Below are positions 42,779 to 51,683 of a stretch of 64,000 nucleotides of DNA, piece by piece. The DNA is from Actinomycetota bacterium. Lineage in GTDB: Bacteria > Actinomycetota > Actinomycetes > Actinomycetales > Dermatophilaceae. The stretch spans positions 1 to 64,000 of the forward strand of contig JAIUPO010000009.1 in the NCBI GenBank assembly GCA_020160805.1, written 5' to 3'. The position numbers and the translations under genes were made by a program. How positions within the stretch are numbered: the first letter of the stretch is position 1; every line of letters begins with the position of its first letter. The notes under the pieces are model-generated. The model searched no databases, was not told where the DNA came from, and saw nothing but the letters and a program-made list of their open reading frames with translations.

Positions 42779-44191
42779 CTAGTCCAGGTGCTCGACCAGG
42801 TCGGGGGCGAGACCGATATATGTCTGCGGGGTCAGCGTGCGCAGGCGGGCGGCGACGTCCTCGGGCAGGCCCAGCCCGTCGATGAACTCCACCAGCTCGG
42901 CCTGGCCGATGCGCCGACCTCGGGTCAGTTCCTTCAATCGCTCATAGGGATTCGCCATGCCGGGCACGCCCCGCGCCGCGAGCGCGCGCATCGCCGACTG
43001 GATGGGCTCGGCGAGCACTTCCCAGTTGGCATCGAGATCGGCGGCCATCGCCTCGGGCGCGGCGTCCAAGCCGGCCAGGCCGCGGCTTGCATTGTCGAGT
43101 GCGAGCAGCGAATGTCCCACGGCTGAGCCGATATTGCGCTGCATCGAGGAGTCGGTCAGGTCGCGCTGCTGCCGGGATGTCACCAGGGTCGACGCGAGCA
43201 CATCAAGAAGCGCATTGCTCACCTCGAGATTGGCCTCAGCATTCTCGAAGCGGATCGGGTTGACCTTGTGCGGCATCGTGCTCGACCCGATGGTGCCTTG
43301 CCCCCGGACCTGAGCGAAGTAGCCGAGGGAGATATAGCTCCACATATCGGTGCACAGGTTGTGCAGGATGCGATTGAAGCGGGCTAGATCGGCATACAAC
43401 TCGGCCTGCCAATCGTGACTCTCGATCTGGGTGGTCAGCGGGTTCCACTGCAGCCCAAGGCTTTCGACGAAGTCATGGCTGATCGACTGCCACGCGGCGT
43501 CGGGCACGGCGGCGAGGTGGGCGCCATACGTCCCGGTGGCGCCATTGAACTTGCCGAGGAATTCGGCGGCCTCGATGCGACGCAGCTGGCGGCGCAGCCG
43601 CCACGCGAGCACGGCCAATTCCTTGCCCATGGTCGTGGGGGTTGCCGGCTGTCCATGGGTATGCGCGAGCAGCGGCACCGCGCGCAACTCCCGGGCCATG
43701 CCCTCGAGTTGCTCGACCAGCGCGCTCGCCCGGGGCAGCCAGACCTCGCGGATCGCTCCGCGCACCATCAGGGCATAGGAGAGGTTGTTGACATCCTCGG
43801 AGGTGCACCCGAAGTGGATGAGTTCGGTCAGCGGGTCATCCGCCGCGCGGCCGGGCAGGGCGGCGAAGCGCCGCTTCAAGAGGTACTCGATCGCCTTGAC
43901 GTCATGTTGCGTCTCGGCCTCGATGGCGGCGAGTTCGGCGATATCGTCGCGGCCGAATTGCTCGGGGATGGCCCGCAGGGCCTCCTGCTCAGCGGACGTC
44001 AGGGAGCCCGCGCCCGGAATCACCCCGTGATCGGTGAGGAAGATCAGCCACTCGATCTCGACGCGCAGCCGCTCGCGGTTCAGGGCGGGTTCGGAGAGGT
44101 GGTCGATGAGGGGGGCCACCGCGGGCCGGTAGCGGCCGTCGAGGGCTCCCAGGGCGACGGCATCGTCGGCGAGGCTCGGCATACGCCCCAT
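42779..44191 (-). CDS. purB: Adenylosuccinate lyase
   Basis: Splits SAICAR and adenylosuccinate in purine synthesis, releasing fumarate. The 470-residue protein carries the fumarase/aspartase signature SSTMPHKVNPI near 290-300 and the conserved TSEDVNN and THGQPATPTT segments. Length is typical. Two in-frame ATGs at the start (residues 1 and 4) are both possible. No other purine genes are adjacent. It ends in front of a long hairpin terminator. Confidence 0.96.
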   Translation of the reverse strand: MGRMPSLADDAVALGALDGRYRPAVAPLIDHLSEPALNRERLRVEIEWLIFLTDHGVIPGAGSLTSAEQEALRAIPEQFGRDDIAELAAIEAETQHDVKAIEYLLKRRFAALPGRAADDPLTELIHFGCTSEDVNNLSYALMVRGAIREVWLPRASALVEQLEGMARELRAVPLLAHTHGQPATPTTMGKELAVLAWRLRRQLRRIEAAEFLGKFNGATGTYGAHLAAVPDAAWQSISHDFVESLGLQWNPLTTQIESHDWQAELYADLARFNRILHNLCTDMWSYISLGYFAQVRGQGTIGSSTMPHKVNPIRFENAEANLEVSNALLDVLASTLVTSRQQRDLTDSSMQRNIGSAVGHSLLALDNASRGLAGLDAAPEAMAADLDANWEVLAEPIQSAMRALAARGVPGMANPYERLKELTRGRRIGQAELVEFIDGLGLPEDVAARLRTLTPQTYIGLAPDLVEHLD

Positions 44192-44239
44192 CCTGCCAGG
44201 GGTGTATGCCGGGCCGTCATCGCGCCCGAGGGGCGGCGG

Positions 44240-45040
44240 TCAGTCCGCTTCCGCCGGAGCCTGCACGGCGATCAGGCCGAAGAATTCGCCCTGCGGGCCG
44301 GCGACCACCGAGGCGCGCCCGACCGGCATATCCGTCGCCGGCATCATGGCCTGCCCACCGAGTTGGGTGACCAATGCGGTGGAGGCATCGACATCGTCCA
44401 CGGCGAACCAGGTCAGCCAGTGCGTGGGCGCCTCGGGCGCGTCCGGCATCGCCGTGTCATCGCAGATACCTCCGACACCGTCCTCGCTGCCCGGGAGGGC
44501 GAAGGTGGCATAGCCGTCCTCGGTCTCGCCCATCATGCCGGTGTAGGTGTAGCCATAGACCTCGGCGTAGAAGCGCTTGGCCTCGGCGTACTGGCGCGTG
44601 TGGAGTTCGTTCCAGCACAGCGTGTTCGGCTCGTTGAAAATGCCGACGCCGATGTGGGACTTAGCTTCCCAGACCCCGAAAGCGCCACCGGTGGAGTCGA
44701 GTCCGACGAACATCCGACCCACATCCGCCACATCGAAGGGCGGCATCATGACCTGACCACCGGCCGCCGTGATCTTCTCCGCGACGGCATCGGTCGAGTC
44801 GGCGGCGATATAGGTCGTCCACACCGATGGCATCGGCATACCGTCGGGCTTCGGGCCGATGCCGGCTGCGGCTCGGCCGTCCTTCATTGCCATGAGGTAG
44901 CCGCCGAACTCCTCGGGCCCGTCGGCGATTTCCCAGCCGAAGAGGCGGCTGTAGAACTCGCGGGCGGCGGTGGTGTCGTCGACCTGGCAGTCAACCCAGC
45001 AGGGCGTGCCTTCGGGCCAGGCGGAATCTCGGGTGGGCAT
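44240..45040 (-). CDS. Two-domain VOC family protein
   Basis: A 266-residue protein with two glyoxalase/bleomycin-resistance-type domains: GTPCWVDCQVDDTTAAREFYSRLFGWE (about 9-35) and, from about 130, LCWNELHTRQYAEAKRFYAEVYGY. The tandem arrangement could bind one metal site at each half. The later of two ATGs was chosen because of its GGAGG site; an ATG 54 bases earlier is possible. The substrate is unknown. It is divergent from the GNAT gene, with an inverted repeat between them. Confidence 0.82.
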   Translation of the reverse strand: MPTRDSAWPEGTPCWVDCQVDDTTAAREFYSRLFGWEIADGPEEFGGYLMAMKDGRAAAGIGPKPDGMPMPSVWTTYIAADSTDAVAEKITAAGGQVMMPPFDVADVGRMFVGLDSTGGAFGVWEAKSHIGVGIFNEPNTLCWNELHTRQYAEAKRFYAEVYGYTYTGMMGETEDGYATFALPGSEDGVGGICDDTAMPDAPEAPTHWLTWFAVDDVDASTALVTQLGGQAMMPATDMPVGRASVVAGPQGEFFGLIAVQAPAEAD

Positions 45041-45135
45041 GGGCGGACCTCCGGAGGGGAAGCGGTCGGGCAACGGGTTTGGTGCCTCGGCCATCCTGCC
45101 CCTGCCCGACTCGTGCGTCGAGTGGCGGCGGTGAG

Positions 45136-45168
45136 TTCCCAGGGAACTCGCAGAAGGGACCCTGGGAA
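45136..45168. promoter_or_regulatory. Inverted repeat between divergent VOC and GNAT genes
   Basis: TTCCCAGGG and CCCTGGGAA form a nine-base inverted repeat with a 15-base spacer, and TTCCCAGGGAA is itself a perfect 11-base palindrome. It lies just before the GNAT start and upstream of the VOC gene, where a regulator could control both. Confidence 0.4.
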
Positions 45169-45178
45169 GCCCTGGGTC

Positions 45179-45994
45179 ATGTTCAATGACGGGATGGGAG
45201 TTGAGGGGTTGCGACGACTCCGGACGCGCGCGGAGCTGGTGGCGGCGCTCGGCGCGGAGGACGCCTTCGCGCGCTGGGATCCGCCGGCGAATCTCGCCGC
45301 CGGCTATGCGCTCGGCGGCGCGGTGGCGTACCTGCGGCGCTCCCACTCGGGCCGCTCCACGTTGAGCATCTGGGGCGCCGACGTCGAGCCGCTGGTCGCC
45401 GAGCTTGCACGGCAGGGCGTGCTGACGGAGTTGGCGCCCGGCTGGATCTCGCTGCCGCGCAATCAAATTCACGTTCTTGACGCGTATGTCGTCACTCGCG
45501 GCGGCGGCGAGTGGGACTGGATGTGGTGCGCCAGCTCGCCGCCGATCCAACCCGAGGAGGGTCGGGTGATCGAGCTGGATGATGTGCGCGATGCCGACGA
45601 GATCGCGCGGCTGCTGTCGGAGAATCCGCGCTCCGAGGGCTACCCGGGGCAGGGGCGCTCGGACCTCTGGCTCGGCATCCGCGACGGCGATGATGCTTTG
45701 CTCGCCTGTGGGGCGATTCACCGATTGGATTCCGGCACAGCGCATCTCGCGGGTATCCACACCGCGGAGCGAGCGCGCGGCCAGGGCCTCGGCCGCGCGG
45801 TTACGGCCGCGTTGACCCGCTGGGCGGTCGAGCGCGAGGGGGTCTGCACGCTCGGGATGTATGCCGATTCCCACCCCGCCCGCGCGCTTTACCACTCCCT
45901 CGGCTACCGCACCGACAAGGAGTGGACTAGTCGGGCTTTGGTCGCGTACCGCAACCCAGCTAGCGCGTACCTCGTTCCGCGAGAGCATCTTTGA
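45179..45994 (+). CDS. GNAT family N-acetyltransferase
   Basis: A 271-residue protein with a C-terminal GNAT domain. The acetyl-CoA-binding pyrophosphate loop is seen as HTAERARGQGLGRAVTAAL (R-x-x-G-x-G type), followed by the strand VCTLGMYADSHPARALYHSLGYR, typical for FR47-like enzymes. The N-terminal 130 residues are not recognised. An in-frame ATG 15 bases later is an alternative start. Its end overlaps the convergent phosphatase gene by 35 bases. The substrate is unknown. Confidence 0.82.
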   Translation: MFNDGMGVEGLRRLRTRAELVAALGAEDAFARWDPPANLAAGYALGGAVAYLRRSHSGRSTLSIWGADVEPLVAELARQGVLTELAPGWISLPRNQIHVLDAYVVTRGGGEWDWMWCASSPPIQPEEGRVIELDDVRDADEIARLLSENPRSEGYPGQGRSDLWLGIRDGDDALLACGAIHRLDSGTAHLAGIHTAERARGQGLGRAVTAALTRWAVEREGVCTLGMYADSHPARALYHSLGYRTDKEWTSRALVAYRNPASAYLVPREHL

Positions 45995-46484
45995 CGAACG
46001 AGACGATGCCAGGGACGGCGGCCGTGAGCTCGTCATAGGTCTGATCGAAAGCGCGCTCCGAGAAGCCGTACCACGGGTCGTCGACATCGAGGGTCCGGGC
46101 TTCAACGGCCACAGGATCGAAACTGCGAATGGTGCGGATGTGGTCGGCGTCCTCGCCCGCCATGCGCTGCAGGGAGTGCAGGTGCCCACTGTCGGCCGCG
46201 AGAATCAGGTCCCGCTCGGACAGCCACGATCGCTCGATCCGGCGCGCGCGATGAGCACCCGCGCCCCAATCAGCGTGTCCATGCCGCTGCAGCGCGGCGA
46301 TGGTGCGCTTGTCGGCCGGATTGCCGGACTCTTCGGCCGAGATGCCTGCCGAGTCGACCTCGACCTGATCACCGAGGCCCTCGCGATCAAAGGCCTCTCG
46401 AAGCAGGAATTCCAGCATGGGGGAGCGGCAGATATTGCCCGTGCACACGACGACAATCCGATAGGCCACGGTCTCATTCTTCAC
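45960..46484 (-). CDS. Low-molecular-weight protein-tyrosine phosphatase
   Basis: A 174-residue LMW-PTP. The P-loop CTGNICRSP at 14-22 carries nucleophile Cys14 and Arg20, and the general-acid Asp is in DVDDPWYG near 138. Such enzymes dephosphorylate bacterial tyrosine kinases or capsule proteins. The start is GTG; the upstream in-frame codons do not look coding. It lies 46 bases after the end of the polysaccharide deacetylase gene in the same direction, but no tyrosine kinase gene is in the window. Confidence 0.88.
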   Translation of the reverse strand: MKNETVAYRIVVVCTGNICRSPMLEFLLREAFDREGLGDQVEVDSAGISAEESGNPADKRTIAALQRHGHADWGAGAHRARRIERSWLSERDLILAADSGHLHSLQRMAGEDADHIRTIRSFDPVAVEARTLDVDDPWYGFSERAFDQTYDELTAAVPGIVSFVKDALAERGTR

Positions 46485-46530
46485 TGAATCGCCACCGCAC
46501 CCGACGTGGCCCCACATGAGAGGGGCACCT

Positions 46531-47286
46531 TCAGGCAGGCAGCAAGCCCAAGGCAAATCGACGGCGCTGCAGTTCCGTCAGCAGATAGGGGAGGGCTGCG
46601 ACGGTGCGGCCACGGTCGATCGATTGTGGATTGGGTCCGTCGAGGTGGCCACCGTCGTGGAGCAGCAGCACCGATCCAGGGACGACAGATCGGGCAATCG
46701 CGGTGCCGGCCGCGCGTGCGGTCAGGGCAGCCGGCTGCGCCTCAAGGCAGTTGGTCCAGAAGGCGGTGCGCAGACCGAGGGCGGCGGCCTCACGTCCCAC
46801 GGTCGCATTGGTCCAGCCGCGAGGCGGCCGGAACAGCCCTGAGTTCGGCAGGCGCAGCGCCGTGGCTGAGTCCTCCCAGGCGCCCAGCTCCGCGCGGACT
46901 GCCTGGTCGGGGAGTGTGTCGAGCCACAGATGGTTCTGTGTGTGGTTGGCGATTCGATGACCGCGGGCTGCGACGGTATACGCCAGCTCGGGGTATGCCT
47001 GCAGATTGCGGCCGATCATGAAGAAGGTCGCGGGCACCTCGAAGCGGGCGAGGATATCCAGGACCGTGGGGGTGTAGTCGGGGTCGGGGCCGTCGTCGAA
47101 GGTCAAGAAAGCCATCCGGCGATGTGTCGCAACGCGGCCGATGGCGTCCGGTTGGATGGCGAGCCGCCACGCGAGAGAGGAGGTATGAGGGCTGGCCGCC
47201 GCTGGCGGGCCAGCGACGCTGACGCCGATCCCGGCCAGCAAGCACGCGCCGGCCCCGACGAGCGACTGACGCCTCCCGATGATCAC
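46531..47286 (-). CDS. Tat-exported polysaccharide deacetylase (NodB-like)
   Basis: A 251-residue carbohydrate esterase family 4 enzyme. The N-terminus GRRQSLVGAGACLLAGIG is a twin-arginine-type signal. The NodB domain has motif 1 TFDDGPDPD near 62-70, with the catalytic Asp and metal Asp, and motif 2 HxxxH as HTQNH near 114. It removes acetyl groups from peptidoglycan or other envelope glycans. It uses a GTG start and lies between the phosphatase and cydC. Confidence 0.88.
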   Translation of the reverse strand: MIIGRRQSLVGAGACLLAGIGVSVAGPPAAASPHTSSLAWRLAIQPDAIGRVATHRRMAFLTFDDGPDPDYTPTVLDILARFEVPATFFMIGRNLQAYPELAYTVAARGHRIANHTQNHLWLDTLPDQAVRAELGAWEDSATALRLPNSGLFRPPRGWTNATVGREAAALGLRTAFWTNCLEAQPAALTARAAGTAIARSVVPGSVLLLHDGGHLDGPNPQSIDRGRTVAALPYLLTELQRRRFALGLLPA

Positions 47287-47336
47287 CTAAAGCCCCCTGC
47301 ATACTCGGTATGTTGTCCAGAGCGTAAATCGTCGGG

Positions 47337-48989
47337 TTACCGCTGTCCAGTGGTCTGCGGGGGCAGCACCGATGACTCGGCGAAGGCGTCGTGGCCGTCC
47401 TCACGATGGCTGACCATCACCAGCGTGCGCCCCTGGGAAGCGGACACGAGATCGCCGATGACCGCGCGCGCCGTCGGGGCGTCGAGGTGCGCGACGGGCT
47501 CGTCGAGCAGGATGATCGGGCGCTGCGAGAGGATGGCGCGCGCGAGCGCGATGCGGGCCCGCTCACCGCCCGAGACGCCGCGCCCGCCGGTCCCTAGGCG
47601 CGTGTCCAGCCCGTCCACGAGGCCGTCCAGCCAGGGGCGCAGGCCGGCGCGGTGCAGTGCCTCGATGAGACTGTCGTCGTCACTGCCCGGTGCCGCGAAT
47701 CGCAGGTTCTCGCGCAGGGTGGAAGCGAACAGGTGCGGGCTGTCGTCGACGATGGCGATCCGTCCGCGCGAGCCGTCGAGTGGTTCGGCGAGGGCGTCGG
47801 CACCGGCCACGGCATACCTCCCCGACGCCGGGTCGAGGTGGCGGGCGAGGACGGCGAGCAGGGTCGACTTCCCGCTGCCATTGGGGCCACTGAGCGACAG
47901 GTGGGTGCCCGCCGGGAGGTCCAGGTCGAGCTCGCGCAGCGCGAGCGGGCGATCGTCGGACCAGCGCGCGCTGACGGCGCGCAGCGCGATGTCGGGCGCG
48001 CCGTTGTGGGCCGGTTCCTGTTGATCAGGGGTATGCCGGGTGGCCGCGACGGCCGGTTCCTGCGCCAGGACGGCCCCCAGGCGCTGCGCGCTCCCGCGGG
48101 CCCGGGCGAGTGCGCGCGCGGCCTCGGCGAGAGGAGTGAGAGCGTCGGCAGTCGCCACGGGAGTGAGCACGAGAAGTGCTGCGACGGCCGGGGTATGCCG
48201 TGCCTCCCCCACGAGTGTCTGCGCGACAAACAACGTGGTCGCCCCGACGGCCAGCAGGATGCTGCCGGCCGCCACGGCTCGGCCTCGCGCCTGGCGCAGC
48301 AGGGCGGCGCGCCAATTCGACTGTGCCGCATCGAGATCCGCGAGCACTGCGGGACCTGCGCCAATGGCGGCGATCTCGCCCGCCTGCGAGGTGAGCAGGT
48401 CCGCGACGCGATTGACCTCGGCGCGCGCGGCGGTGAGCGACGGCATACCCGCCGACTCCAAGCGCAGGGCGAGCGCGCTGATGGCGGCCACCGCGAACCC
48501 CAGCAGGGCGATGGCCGCCCCGACGCGCGCATCGAACGCCGTGATGATGGCGCTCGTCAGCCCCCACGCCACGAGCGCCGAGATGCCCGGCACGGTGACG
48601 CGGATCTGCGCGCCGATGATGTCGTCGAGGTCGTCGACGACGCCTGTGAGCAGGTCGGCGCGGCCGCGCGAGCCGAGGCGTGCGGGTGTGAGAGGGATCA
48701 GCGCGTCATACGTCCGGACCCGTTGTTGCGCAAGGTCGTTCAGGGCGGCGTCGTGCGTGAGCAGTCGCTCGACATAGCGCAGCACCGGGCGGGCCATGCC
48801 GAAGGCGCGCACGCCGACGATGGCCATCAAGAGGGTGAGGATGATCGGCATCTCGCTGGCGCGAACGATGAGCCAGCCGGAGGTCGCGGTGAGCGCGATT
48901 CCGCTCGCGAGGGCGAGGCCCCCCACGAGCCCGGCGCGCACCAAGGCCGGTGTCACGCGGACGGTCCGCAGGTCGGGTCCGGTCGTCAT
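47337..48989 (-). CDS. cydC: ABC exporter subunit CydC for cytochrome bd assembly
   Basis: One half of the heterodimeric CydDC exporter needed for cytochrome bd assembly and periplasmic thiol balance. The 550-residue protein has a six-helix membrane domain and an ATPase domain with Walker A GPNGSGKST near 364, the signature GVSGGERARIALARA near 475 and Walker B ILLDEP near 500. Its ATG overlaps the cydD stop (ATGA). It is the last gene of the cydABDC operon. Confidence 0.9.
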   Translation of the reverse strand: MTTGPDLRTVRVTPALVRAGLVGGLALASGIALTATSGWLIVRASEMPIILTLLMAIVGVRAFGMARPVLRYVERLLTHDAALNDLAQQRVRTYDALIPLTPARLGSRGRADLLTGVVDDLDDIIGAQIRVTVPGISALVAWGLTSAIITAFDARVGAAIALLGFAVAAISALALRLESAGMPSLTAARAEVNRVADLLTSQAGEIAAIGAGPAVLADLDAAQSNWRAALLRQARGRAVAAGSILLAVGATTLFVAQTLVGEARHTPAVAALLVLTPVATADALTPLAEAARALARARGSAQRLGAVLAQEPAVAATRHTPDQQEPAHNGAPDIALRAVSARWSDDRPLALRELDLDLPAGTHLSLSGPNGSGKSTLLAVLARHLDPASGRYAVAGADALAEPLDGSRGRIAIVDDSPHLFASTLRENLRFAAPGSDDDSLIEALHRAGLRPWLDGLVDGLDTRLGTGGRGVSGGERARIALARAILSQRPIILLDEPVAHLDAPTARAVIGDLVSASQGRTLVMVSHREDGHDAFAESSVLPPQTTGQR

Positions 48990-50599
48990 CGTGGCCCCGC
49001 CGATCGCGTCGTATGCCGTGCTGCGCCAGCGATTTCCGGTGCGCTCAGGTCAATGTGCTGGTCGGCTAACGCCACCAGCTCCGGCCGGTGCGTGACGGCG
49101 ATGACGCAGCGGCGGGTGGCGAGGTCGACGATCGCGCTGTGGGCGAGTTCGGCACTCTCGGCGTCGAGGTGGGCCGTCGGTTCATCGAGCAGGATGACCG
49201 ATTCGGGAGCGAGCAGGCCTCGCGCGAGGCCGATTCGGGCTCGCTGCCCCGCGGAAAGTCCGAAGCCGTCGTCACCGATCCGCGTGGCCAGTCCGTCCGG
49301 CAGCGCGGCGACGAAACCGTCCAGGCCGACCGCGCGCAGCGCTGCCCACTGGGCGGCAGGTTCTGCGTCATTGCCGAGTGCCAGGAGGCGGCCGAGAGTG
49401 CCGGTGGGCAGGAAGGGCCGCTGCGTCACGAGGTGGCACGCGGGGGCGAGAACAGTCCCGGCATCGGGCGCGCGCAGGCCGGCGATGATTTCCAGGAGTG
49501 TCGTCTTTCCGACGCCAGATGGTCCCGTGAGCGCTGTGAGGCCTGCGTCCGACGCAAGCGAAACACCCTGGAGGACAGCACCTTCGGCTCCGGGATAGCA
49601 GTAGGTCACGTCCGACATCCGAACCGTGAAGGACTGGCTGCCTCCTGGGGAGTTGGTCGCGGACGCGGCATCGATGGCATCGGCAATCTGATCGAACGCC
49701 AGCACACCATCGGCAGCGCTGTGAAACTCCTGACCCACCCGGCGCACCGGCCAATAGGCCTCGGGCGCAAGGAGGATCGCGAGCATAGCGGTGTCGAGTG
49801 GCATGGTGCCGTGGGCCAGTCGGACACCGCAGAGCACGGCCACGATGGCCACCGAGATGGTCGCGAGCAATTCCAGCGCGCCCGTGGACAGGAAGGCCAG
49901 GCGCAAGGTGCCCATCGTCGCGGCTCGATTGCGCTCGTTGACATCGGCGATGACCGGCAGTTGCTTGCGCGCCCGCCCGTAGTTCACCAGCGTTGGCAGG
50001 CCGCGCACGACGTCGAGGAAGTGGCCGGAGAGGTCCGCCAGTGCCCGCCAGCGTTTCTGCGTCTGCTCTGCTGTCGTGCGCCCGATGAGAGCGGCGAAAA
50101 GTGGCAGCAACGGCAGGGTGAGGATGACGACCAGCGCGCTCGGCCAGTCCACGAATATCAGGGCGGCGACAGCTGCGGCGGGCACGACGGCCGCGGCGAT
50201 GAGGGCAGGGAGGTAGCGGGCGACATACGGCTCGATGCTCGTCGCACCCGCCGTGGCGAGCGTCAGTCGCGTTGCGCTGGAGTCACTTCCGGTATGCGGT
50301 GCGCCGGCCCACGCGGCGAGCAACCGCCGGCGAAGGGCAGTGGAGACGGCGGCACCGGCGCGCGCCGCGACATACTCCGTGACCGCCGCGAGCAGCGCTC
50401 GGACCACGAAGATCGCGGCGAGCCAGGCCAGGGGAGCGCGCAGGCCCGTCCCGCGCGCAATCGCGACCACGACGCCGGTGAGGGCGAACGCGGTCGCGAT
50501 CGTTGCGGCTCCGCTTGCCGCGCCGGCCGTCCCCAAGGCCAACAGGGGGCCACGGGCCTCGGGGACAGTCCGGATGATTCGCGGATCGAAGGGCTTCAC
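48986..50599 (-). CDS. cydD: ABC exporter subunit CydD for cytochrome bd assembly
   Basis: Partner half of CydDC. The 537-residue protein has six membrane helices and an ATPase domain with Walker A GPSGVGKTT, signature LSAGQRARIGLARG and Walker B VILLDEPTAHLD. It starts at GTG 17 bases after cydB and is coupled to cydC. Many actinobacteria fuse cydD and cydC; here they are separate genes. Confidence 0.9.
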   Translation of the reverse strand: MKPFDPRIIRTVPEARGPLLALGTAGAASGAATIATAFALTGVVVAIARGTGLRAPLAWLAAIFVVRALLAAVTEYVAARAGAAVSTALRRRLLAAWAGAPHTGSDSSATRLTLATAGATSIEPYVARYLPALIAAAVVPAAAVAALIFVDWPSALVVILTLPLLPLFAALIGRTTAEQTQKRWRALADLSGHFLDVVRGLPTLVNYGRARKQLPVIADVNERNRAATMGTLRLAFLSTGALELLATISVAIVAVLCGVRLAHGTMPLDTAMLAILLAPEAYWPVRRVGQEFHSAADGVLAFDQIADAIDAASATNSPGGSQSFTVRMSDVTYCYPGAEGAVLQGVSLASDAGLTALTGPSGVGKTTLLEIIAGLRAPDAGTVLAPACHLVTQRPFLPTGTLGRLLALGNDAEPAAQWAALRAVGLDGFVAALPDGLATRIGDDGFGLSAGQRARIGLARGLLAPESVILLDEPTAHLDAESAELAHSAIVDLATRRCVIAVTHRPELVALADQHIDLSAPEIAGAARHTTRSAGPR

Positions 50600-50616
50600 G
50601 CCGTCTTGCTCACCCG

Positions 50617-51666
50617 TCAGCGGGTGCCGACGGGGACGTGGCCCGGATCCTGGGCTGCGGGAAGGTGTTCCACGCGGATGCGCTTGCGGAACACCCAGTA
50701 GGTCCAGGCCTGGTAGGCCAGGACGATGGGGGTGAAGACCAGGGCCGCGATGGTCATGATCTTCAGCGTGTAGTCCGTGCTCGACGCATTGTGGATCGTC
50801 AGGCTGAAGGCGTCATCGGTCGAACTCGGCATGACATTCGGGTAGAGCAGGAAGAAGTAGGTCGCCACGGCCGCGCCGATGGTGACGGCGGTGCCGGCGA
50901 ACGCCTGCCCTTCGTTGCTCTTGGTGTTGGCCCAGATCGAGAACAGCAGGGCGACGGCGGCGATCGCGGTGGTGAGCCAGCTCCATACGGAGCCCTTGCT
51001 GATGCCGAGGACGAGCAGGAGGATGACGGCGAGGCCGGCGGCGACCAGTCCGGTCTTGGTTGCCAGCGCGCGCGCATCGGCTCGGATCGGGCCGTCGGTC
51101 TTCAGCGCCACGAAGTATGCGCCGTGGGTCAAGAAGAGCGCGACGAAGACCAGTCCACCGAGCAACCCGATTGGGTTGAGCAGGGTGACGAGGTTGCCGG
51201 TGTATTCCATGTTCTGATCGATCGGCACGCCGCGGACGATATTGGTCAGGGCGACGCCCCATAGCAGTGCCGGCAGGAACGAGCCGATGATGATTGCCTT
51301 GTCCCAGTTGGCTTTCCACGCCGCATTGTCACGCTTGCCGCGATAGTCGAAGCCCATATTGCGGACGATGAGCGCGACGAGGATGAGCAGCAGCGGGAGG
51401 TAGAAACCGCTGAAGAGCGTGGCGTACCAGTGCGGGAAGGCCGCGAAGGTGGCGCCACCGGCGGTGAGCACCCACACCTCGTTGCCGTCCCAGACGGGGC
51501 CGATGGTGTTGAGGAGCACGCGGCGGCGCTTCTCGGTGTCGTCGGCGTCGCGGCCTTTCCCGAGGATCGGGAAGAGCATGCCGACACCGAAGTCGAAGCC
51601 CTCCAGGACGAAGTAGCCGGTCCACAGCACGGCGATGAGGAGGAACCAGATCACTGCGAGGTCCAT
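50617..51666 (-). CDS. cydB: Cytochrome bd ubiquinol oxidase subunit II
   Basis: Membrane subunit II of the high-affinity quinol oxidase that reduces O2 to water at low oxygen tension. The 349-residue protein has about eight helices and begins MDLAVIWFLLIAVLWTGYFVLEGFDFGVG, typical of CydB. It follows cydA by 17 bases. The family-conserved GPVWDGNEVWVL segment is present near 56-67. Confidence 0.95.
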   Translation of the reverse strand: MDLAVIWFLLIAVLWTGYFVLEGFDFGVGMLFPILGKGRDADDTEKRRRVLLNTIGPVWDGNEVWVLTAGGATFAAFPHWYATLFSGFYLPLLLILVALIVRNMGFDYRGKRDNAAWKANWDKAIIIGSFLPALLWGVALTNIVRGVPIDQNMEYTGNLVTLLNPIGLLGGLVFVALFLTHGAYFVALKTDGPIRADARALATKTGLVAAGLAVILLLVLGISKGSVWSWLTTAIAAVALLFSIWANTKSNEGQAFAGTAVTIGAAVATYFFLLYPNVMPSSTDDAFSLTIHNASSTDYTLKIMTIAALVFTPIVLAYQAWTYWVFRKRIRVEHLPAAQDPGHVPVGTR

Positions 51667-51683
51667 GTCTGAATCTCCTTATC

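Noticed and set aside
43415-45178. Very long plus-strand open frame leading into the GNAT gene
   Set aside because: It is antisense to purB and the VOC gene; both of those have clear family motifs, while this frame gives no recognisable protein until the GNAT start.
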